Shown here piece by piece: positions 15,233 through 19,904 of a stretch of 19,904 nucleotides of DNA. The first letter of the stretch is position 1. Each line of letters opens with the position of its first letter. The stretch comes from Fen-1118 sp964491625 (GTDB taxonomy: Bacteria > Myxococcota_A > Polyangia > Fen-1088), in contig CAZBIU010000100.1 of NCBI GenBank assembly GCA_964491625.1, positions 1 to 19,904 of the forward strand, in the 5' to 3' direction. The notes below the pieces were generated by a model, which was not told the DNA's origin, did no database searches, and saw only the letters and a list, made by a program, of their open reading frames with translations. A program made the position numbers and the translations under genes.

Positions 15233-15685
15233 TCAGATCGAATAGTCCGCCGCGTGGTTGCCGAGCGCCGTGCGGTACCGGTCGACCAGCACGTGGAAGC
15301 TGGCGGCGTCGTAGACCGAGCTGGACGAGCGAACCGCGGCTTCCCAGATGGGTGCGAACACGGAATGCGAGGCGCGGGAGCCGTTGCCGTTGCCGTTGTC
15401 TGCCGCTCCAACCTCGGGATCGGCCAGCGCGCCCTGAACCACGCGCAGGACGTCGCCCACCGTAACTCGCTCCGGGGGCCGCGCCAGCACATAGCCGCCC
15501 TCGTTGCCGCGTCGAGACTCAACCAGGTTGGCACGCTTGAGTTGCGCCAAGATCGCTTCGAGGAAGCGTGCCGGTATCCCCTGGGCTTTGGCGATTTCCC
15601 CAATGGAAATTGGGCCCTGACCGAAGCGCACGGACAACTCCAGAATTGCGCGCAGTGCGTACTTGCTCTTCTGTGTGATCGCCAT
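15233..15685 (-). CDS. Rrf2-family transcriptional regulator lacking cysteines
   Basis: Protein of 150 aa from the ATG at 15685, giving the family-typical start ITQKSKYALRAILELS; a TTG at 15718 would add an unlikely leader. The winged helix-turn-helix covers about 1-75 (SIGEIAKAQGIPARFLEAILAQLKRANLVES and the wing RGNEGGYVLARP). The protein contains no cysteine: where IscR carries its three cluster cysteines there is a GNGNGNGS stretch (97-103). This argues against a [2Fe-2S] sensor and for a CymR-like or other cluster-free mode. Lying just upstream of metX-metW on the same strand, it may control sulfur or methionine genes and its own expression. Tandem repeats abut its start codon and no good Shine-Dalgarno is visible, so the translation start is less certain. 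Confidence 0.88.
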   Translation of the reverse strand: MAITQKSKYALRAILELSVRFGQGPISIGEIAKAQGIPARFLEAILAQLKRANLVESRRGNEGGYVLARPPERVTVGDVLRVVQGALADPEVGAADNGNGNGSRASHSVFAPIWEAAVRSSSSVYDAASFHVLVDRYRTALGNHAADYSI

Positions 15686-15713
15686 GTTGGACCGTCTGTA
15701 TGTTGGACCGTCT
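15684..15713. repeat. Tandem 14-base direct repeat at the Rrf2 gene start
   Basis: ATGTTGGACCGTCT occurs at 15684-15697 and again, identically, at 15700-15713, a 16-base period. The left copy overlaps the first codon of the Rrf2 gene. The spacing is about one and a half helical turns. It could be a pair of binding sites for the regulator itself or a recent small duplication. Confidence 0.6.
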
Positions 15714-15737
15714 CTCAAACCCGACTAATTCTATCCT

Positions 15738-15766
15738 AATTTGAAAAGCGGATCCGGCTTTGTCAA
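15738..15766 (-). promoter_or_regulatory. Candidate promoter/operator for the Rrf2-metX-metW-hemN unit
   Basis: On the minus strand a perfect TTGACA (15766-15761) is followed after 17 bases by CAAATT (15743-15738), a weak -10. An AT-rich stretch with two CTAATT direct repeats on the plus strand (15725-15730, 15736-15741) overlaps and extends toward the gene. This AT-richness stands out in GC-rich surroundings. The -10 match is poor and no start site is known, so the call is tentative. Confidence 0.35.
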
Positions 15767-15785
15767 GGCGACCTGTGAAGAACCG

Positions 15786-16964
15786 CTACCCGAGCGCCGC
15801 GTGCCGCTCGTGAACGGTTTGCGCCAGCCTATCCACCCCGGCCAGGTCTTCGGGCGTGGGCAGGCCTTTGGTCATGATCGGATCGAACATCTCGACCTTC
15901 AGCCCGGCCAACAGTCCCTTGAGCGTTTCGACCGTCTTTCCGCCCCACGCCTGCGAGCCGATGATGACCGCATGTCGCAGCTTGGGCTTGATGGCTCCCG
16001 CCAAGTACGCCGCGTATACCGCGGCCGGGTGCGGTCCACCCAGCACGGTCGGTGTCGCTAGCACCAAGGTCGCAGCATCGACCAGCGCCATGGCCAGCTC
16101 TCCGATGTCGATGGTGGCTAGGTCGAACTGCTTAACGTTGACCCCGGACGCGACCAGGCGGTCAACCAGACGGTCGACCATCATCTTGGTGCTTCCGTGC
16201 ATCGAGACGTAGGCGATCAGGGCTTCGTTCTTCACCTTGTCCGAGGTCCAGTCCTTGTAGGCGTCCAGGATGAACTCAGGCCGGCGGTAGATGGGCCTGT
16301 GGCTGGGCGCGATGATTTCAGGCGCCAGCGCTTCGATCTTCTGCAGATAGGTCGGATATTTCTGCCGGAATGGCATCATGATCTCGGCGTAATAGCGCTT
16401 GGCGGACAGGTACACATGGTGCTCGTCGTCGGCGTAGAGCGTGCCGGTGGCAAAATGCGACCCGAAGAAGTCGCAGGTGAAGAGGATCTTGTCCTCGCGC
16501 AGGAAGCTGAACATGGTCTCGGGCCAATGCACCCAGGGCGCGAACATGAACTGCAAGCTGCGCCCGCCCAAATCGAGCACGGCGCCGTCGGTGATGACGT
16601 CGCACACGCCGGGCGTGACGCGCAGGTGGCTGGCCAGTAGGTCGAGGCATTTCTGATTGGTGACCAAGCGAGCCCCGGGGTATCGCTCGAGCACGGCTGG
16701 AATGCTGCCAGAGTGGTCTTGCTCGGCGTGATGGCAGACCACGTAGTCGAGCTTCTTCACCCCAAGCTCGTCAAGGTTGCCAAACAGGTCCTTGGCCAGC
16801 GCCGGCTCGACCGTGTCAACCAGAGCGGTCTTGCCTTCGCCGCGCACCAGGTACGCGTTGTAGCTGGTTCCAAGCGGCAGGGGGATCAGCGAATCGAATA
16901 GCCTGCGATCCCAGTCGATTGCTCCGACCGAGTAGACGCCTGATCTGATCTGTCGTGGTGCCAT
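15786..16964 (-). CDS. A-type flavodiiron protein (FprA family), O2/NO reductase
   Basis: Protein of 392 aa with AAGGAG upstream of the ATG. The N-terminal metallo-beta-lactamase-like domain (about 1-245) carries the diiron ligands H79-x-E81-x-D83-H84, H146, D165 and H222. The C-terminal flavodoxin domain (about 250-390) has the FMN phosphate loop YVSMHGSTKMM and the APTVLGGPHP-like flavin-contacting loop. With electrons from rubredoxin it reduces O2 to water or NO to N2O in the cytoplasm, protecting oxygen-sensitive enzymes. The rubredoxin gene lies 36 bases upstream on the same strand. Which substrate is preferred cannot be read from the sequence. The stop lies about 100 bases before the Rrf2 gene, and no strong terminator was seen between them. 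Confidence 0.94.
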   Translation of the reverse strand: MAPRQIRSGVYSVGAIDWDRRLFDSLIPLPLGTSYNAYLVRGEGKTALVDTVEPALAKDLFGNLDELGVKKLDYVVCHHAEQDHSGSIPAVLERYPGARLVTNQKCLDLLASHLRVTPGVCDVITDGAVLDLGGRSLQFMFAPWVHWPETMFSFLREDKILFTCDFFGSHFATGTLYADDEHHVYLSAKRYYAEIMMPFRQKYPTYLQKIEALAPEIIAPSHRPIYRRPEFILDAYKDWTSDKVKNEALIAYVSMHGSTKMMVDRLVDRLVASGVNVKQFDLATIDIGELAMALVDAATLVLATPTVLGGPHPAAVYAAYLAGAIKPKLRHAVIIGSQAWGGKTVETLKGLLAGLKVEMFDPIMTKGLPTPEDLAGVDRLAQTVHERHAALG

Positions 16965-17000
16965 GGTTTGCTCCTTGGGATCGCGGTGATTCCTGCCGCA

Positions 17001-17162
17001 TCAATCCATCGGGATGAATGCGTCCTTGGAGATACCACAGACCGGGCAGCGCCAGTCGTCGGGAATGTCCTCGAACGCGGTGCCGGGCGGGATGCCGTGC
17101 TCCGGGTCGCCGAACGTCGGATCGTATTCGTAATCGCAGGAGGAACAGACGTACTTTTTCAT
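17001..17162 (-). CDS. Rubredoxin
   Basis: Protein of 53 aa, the standard rubredoxin length. Two CxxC knuckles, CSSC near residue 6 and CPVC near residue 39, bind a single iron. The central PEHGIPPGTAFEDIPDDWRC segment is characteristic. The ATG at 17162 gives the usual MKKYVC start; a TTG/GTG-type upstream extension is unlikely. It carries single electrons, here almost certainly to the flavodiiron protein encoded 36 bases downstream. The gene is divergent from the aspartase gene with 74 bases between starts. Confidence 0.95.
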   Translation of the reverse strand: MKKYVCSSCDYEYDPTFGDPEHGIPPGTAFEDIPDDWRCPVCGISKDAFIPMD

Positions 17163-17236
17163 TCGGGCAGGCCTAGCTCCGATGGCAAGGAAGTTCAATG
17201 CCTTGATCGACGGTGAAGACAAGGTAGGGTTGTGCC

Positions 17237-18649
17237 ATGGGCGATTCCACCCGAAAGGAACGAGACCTGCTCGGCGAGCGCGAGGTGCCGGCCGGCGCGA
17301 TGTGGGGCATTCATACCCTGCGCGCGGTCGAGAACTTCCCGCTGGCCGGCCGAACCGTTCCGTCGGGCCTGATCCGCGCGTATGGCTTGGTCAAGCAGGC
17401 TTGCGCCCGGACCAACCGCGAGCTCGGGCATCTTCCAGAGGCGTCCGCCCAGGCCATCGAGAGCGCCGCGGCGGAGATGGCCGACGGCAAGCTCGACCAG
17501 CACGTGATGGTGGATGCTCTTCAGGGCGGGGCGGGGACGTCGCTCAACATGAACGTGAATGAGGTCCTGGCCAACCGCGCCTTGGCGCTGCTGGGCCGGC
17601 GGCACGGCGAGTACGAGGTCATCGACCCGCTCGACCACGTGAACATGCACCAGTCGACCAACGACACCTACCCGACGGCGCTCAAGGTGGCGGCCATCGC
17701 CGGCCTGCGCGGCCTGGAGAAGGCGGTGGTCGAGCTGCAGGAGGCATTTCAGGTCAAGGAGCGCGAGCTGGCCGACGTGGTCAAAGTCGGCCGCACCGAG
17801 ATGCAGGACGCCGTTTTGACCACCCTGGGCCGCGAGATGGGCGCCTACGCGGAAGCCTTCACGCGTGACCGCTGGCGCATCTACAAGTGTGAGGAGCGCT
17901 TGCGCGTGGTGAACCTGGGCGGCACCGCCATCGGCACCGGCTTGGGCGCGCCGCGGGCCTACATTTTCCAGGTGGTCGACGTGCTGAGGGAATTGACAGG
18001 TTTCGGGCTGGCGCGGGCGGAAAATTTGGTCGAAGCCACGCAGAACGCCGACGCGTTCGTCGAGGTGAGCGGGATTCTCAAGGCCTGCGCCAGCAGCCTA
18101 TGGAAGGTGTCGTCGGATCTGCGGTTGCTTTCGTCAGGGCCGAGCGCCGGGCTTTTCGAGATCTCGCTACCGCCCCGCCAGGCCGGATCGTCCATCATGC
18201 CTGGCAAGGTCAATCCCGTCGTGCCCGAGGCCGTGACCCAGGCCGCGATGCAGGTCATGGCGAACGACCTCGCCATCAGCCTCGCGGCGTCGGCGGGCTC
18301 GCTGGAGCTGAATCCCTTCTTGCCGCTGATTGCGGATGCACTGCTGGGCAGCCTCCGCCTGCTCACCGCCGGAGCGACGATTTTCGCGCGCGAGTGCGTG
18401 AAGGGCATTACCGCCAACCTCGAGCAGTGCCACGCACACGTACACGACGGGACTGCGGCGCTGACCGCCCTGGTCGAGCCCATCGGGCACGCCGCCAGCA
18501 ACGATCTCGCCCGTGCCGTCGCGGCCGGGGAAGGCAGCCTGCGCGAGCTGGTGGTCCGGCGCGGCCTGCTTTCTGCGGACGAATACGACCACTTGACCTC
18601 TCCCGGCCGGGTCAACCAGCTCGGCCATCACCCCAAGGAGTCACAATGA
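17237..18649 (+). CDS. aspA: Aspartate ammonia-lyase (fumarase/aspartase superfamily)
   Basis: Protein of 470 aa, full length. Superfamily signatures are all there: GAGTSLNMNVNEV (98-110), HQSTNDTYPTA (138-148), RTEMQDA (186-192), and the mobile catalytic loop GSSIMPGKVNP (317-327) with S318 as the likely base. Aspartase deaminates L-aspartate to fumarate and ammonia. The start ATG is preceded by AGGG. Its stop overlaps the hydF start (ATGA). Aspartase genes are known to sit in [FeFe]-hydrogenase maturation operons, where they could supply ammonia or fumarate, but the role is not settled. Confusion with fumarase C is possible from sequence alone; the HydF linkage favours aspartase. Confidence 0.9.
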   Translation: MGDSTRKERDLLGEREVPAGAMWGIHTLRAVENFPLAGRTVPSGLIRAYGLVKQACARTNRELGHLPEASAQAIESAAAEMADGKLDQHVMVDALQGGAGTSLNMNVNEVLANRALALLGRRHGEYEVIDPLDHVNMHQSTNDTYPTALKVAAIAGLRGLEKAVVELQEAFQVKERELADVVKVGRTEMQDAVLTTLGREMGAYAEAFTRDRWRIYKCEERLRVVNLGGTAIGTGLGAPRAYIFQVVDVLRELTGFGLARAENLVEATQNADAFVEVSGILKACASSLWKVSSDLRLLSSGPSAGLFEISLPPRQAGSSIMPGKVNPVVPEAVTQAAMQVMANDLAISLAASAGSLELNPFLPLIADALLGSLRLLTAGATIFARECVKGITANLEQCHAHVHDGTAALTALVEPIGHAASNDLARAVAAGEGSLRELVVRRGLLSADEYDHLTSPGRVNQLGHHPKESQ

Positions 18650-19904
18650 ACGCGGCACCACGCGGAGTACGTTTGCACATCGGAATCTTCGGCCGGCGCA
18701 ATGTCGGGAAGTCGTCGCTGCTCAACGCCCTGACCCGGCAACAGGTATCGATCGTCTCACCCGAGCCCGGCACCACGACCGACCCGGTGGAGAAGCCGAT
18801 GGAGATGCTGCCGCTCGGGCCGGTGCTGTTCATCGACACCGCCGGCATCGACGACGTGGGCGCGCTGGGCGCGCAGCGAGTGGAACGCACGCGGAAAGTG
18901 ATCGATCGAACCGAGCTGGCGATCCTCGTGCTCGCTGAGGAAGGCCTGGGCAGCCTGGAAATTGCGCTGCTCGATGCGTTTGAGCAGCGGAAGGTCCCGG
19001 TCCTGCCAGTCCTGAACAAGGCCGATCTGGCCAAGCCCACGGACGCCACGCTGGATCGTTTGGCCAGCCGGGGGCTCAAGCCGGTCATTGCGAGTGCCGC
19101 GCGCGGCGACGGGATCGCCGAGGTTCGCGAGGCGCTGGTCGACCTGGCGCCCGATGATTTTCTCAATTCGCCGACCATCCTCTCCGATCTGGTGCCGCCC
19201 GGCGAGCTGGCCGTTCTTGTGGTTCCCGTCGACAAAGAGGCGCCCAAGGGTCGGTTGATTCTCCCACAGTCGCAGGCGATTCGCGATCTGCTAGACCACG
19301 ACGCCTATGCCCTGGTCGTCAAGGAACGCGAGCTGCGCGACGCCCTGGATCGACTGAAGCGCAAGCCCGCGCTGGTGGTCACCGATTCGCAGGCCTTCTT
19401 GAAGGTCGCCGCCGACACCCCGCCCGACGTGCCGATGACGTCGTTTTCCATTCTGTTCGCGCGGCAAAAGGGCGACCTGCTTCAGTTCGCCAGCGGGGCG
19501 CTGGCCATTGACAGCCTCAAGCCCGGCGACCGCATCGCCATGGCCGAAGCCTGCTCGCACCACCCGATTGGGGAGGACATCGGTCGGGTCAAGATCCCGC
19601 GCTGGCTGGGACAGTACGTGGGCGGTCCGCTCAGCGTGCAGCAGGTACAAGGGCGCGACTTCCTCGACAAACCGGAGGAGTTCAAGCTGGTCATCCACTG
19701 CGGGTCGTGCATGCTCAACCGCCGCGAGGTTCTGTCGCGCATCTTCGCTTGCAACAAAGCCGGCGTCCCCATCACCAACTACGGCATGGCCATCGCCTAC
19801 AGCCTGGGCATCTTCGAGCGCGCCCTGCAGCCGTTCCCGGCCGCGCTCGATGCTTACCGTGAGGCGGTGGCAGCGCGCGGGGCCAAGCGCATGCAGCCTG
19901 TCCC
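18646..19904 (+). CDS. hydF: [FeFe]-hydrogenase H-cluster maturation GTPase HydF (3' end cut by window edge)
   Basis: At least 419 residues are visible; HydF is usually about 400-430 aa, so little is missing. The GTPase domain has P-loop GRRNVGKS (16-23), DTAG (64-67) and NKAD (124-127). The C-terminal cluster motif is present as C303-x-H305 and H351-C352-x-x-C355 (ACSHHP and HCGSC), the ligands of the [4Fe-4S] cluster on which the diiron subcluster is built before transfer to the hydrogenase. The ATG overlaps the aspA stop and AAGGAG precedes it, so translation is coupled. HydE, HydG and the hydrogenase itself are not in the window and may lie to the right. Confidence 0.95.
   Translation, partial: MNAAPRGVRLHIGIFGRRNVGKSSLLNALTRQQVSIVSPEPGTTTDPVEKPMEMLPLGPVLFIDTAGIDDVGALGAQRVERTRKVIDRTELAILVLAEEGLGSLEIALLDAFEQRKVPVLPVLNKADLAKPTDATLDRLASRGLKPVIASAARGDGIAEVREALVDLAPDDFLNSPTILSDLVPPGELAVLVVPVDKEAPKGRLILPQSQAIRDLLDHDAYALVVKERELRDALDRLKRKPALVVTDSQAFLKVAADTPPDVPMTSFSILFARQKGDLLQFASGALAIDSLKPGDRIAMAEACSHHPIGEDIGRVKIPRWLGQYVGGPLSVQQVQGRDFLDKPEEFKLVIHCGSCMLNRREVLSRIFACNKAGVPITNYGMAIAYSLGIFERALQPFPAALDAYREAVAARGAKRMQPV

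Noticed and set aside
11897..15739. A 1280-codon plus-strand open frame covering hemN, metW, metX and the Rrf2 gene
   Set aside because: It is antisense to four well-recognised genes whose motifs are intact, shows no known domain, and follows from the low frequency of stop codons in antisense frames of GC-rich codon use.
15717..15743. IscR type-1 site upstream of the Rrf2 gene
   Set aside because: One half (CCCGACTA) resembles such sites but the other half does not, and the regulator lacks cluster cysteines.
1..19904. CRISPR arrays, insertion sequences, tRNA or rRNA genes, phage attachment sites
   Set aside because: No repeat-spacer pattern, transposase, cloverleaf or rRNA-like segment was found by eye on either strand.

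Overview
The window is a GC-rich stretch of a bacterial chromosome, most likely from a Myxococcota-type (former deltaproteobacterial) organism. The best hints are a Ser/Thr protein kinase, a TPR/PEGA-repeat protein with two membrane segments, and a large lipoprotein with a Cys-rich head and a parallel beta-helix. The taxon is an inference from gene style, not from a marker gene. No rRNA, tRNA, CRISPR array or insertion sequence was seen. Coding density is very high and no gene-free stretch exceeds about 210 bases.

Region 1 (1-6.6 kb, all minus strand) holds the 5' part of a divergent EF-G-like GTPase gene, then an apparent operon read right to left: beta-helix lipoprotein, membrane Ser/Thr kinase, TPR/PEGA protein. 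The gaps are 20 and 7 bases, suggesting a cell-envelope or signalling unit.

Region 2 (6.7-11.8 kb) is a non-homologous end-joining (NHEJ) island. On the minus strand is a LigD with an intact phosphoesterase and an intact primase-polymerase domain. The ligase domain between them is degenerate: the nucleotidyl-accepting lysine is glutamate, other motif residues are lost, and the OB-fold is missing. Nineteen bases downstream is a separate gene for a complete, apparently active ATP-dependent ligase of the LigD type. Divergently, on the plus strand, are a DUF72 gene and then Ku. A perfect 16-base palindrome sits in the 59-base divergent intergenic region. This rearranged NHEJ system, ligase moved out and a dead ligase domain left behind, with DUF72 embedded, is the most unusual thing in the window.

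Region 3 (11.8-15.8 kb, minus strand) reads right to left as a cysteine-free Rrf2-family regulator, metX, metW and hemN. The last three are tightly packed and probably co-transcribed. Upstream of the regulator is a tandem 14-base repeat that abuts its start codon. An antisense open frame of 3.8 kb covers the whole block and is judged spurious.

Region 4 (15.8-19.9 kb) points to anaerobic or microaerobic metabolism. An A-type flavodiiron protein and its rubredoxin (minus strand, O2/NO reduction) are divergent from an aspartase-family gene overlapping hydF (plus strand, [FeFe]-hydrogenase maturation). hydF runs off the right edge close to its expected end. With oxygen-independent HemN, this suggests an organism that makes an oxygen-sensitive hydrogenase, carries an O2/NO scavenging system, and also carries NHEJ.
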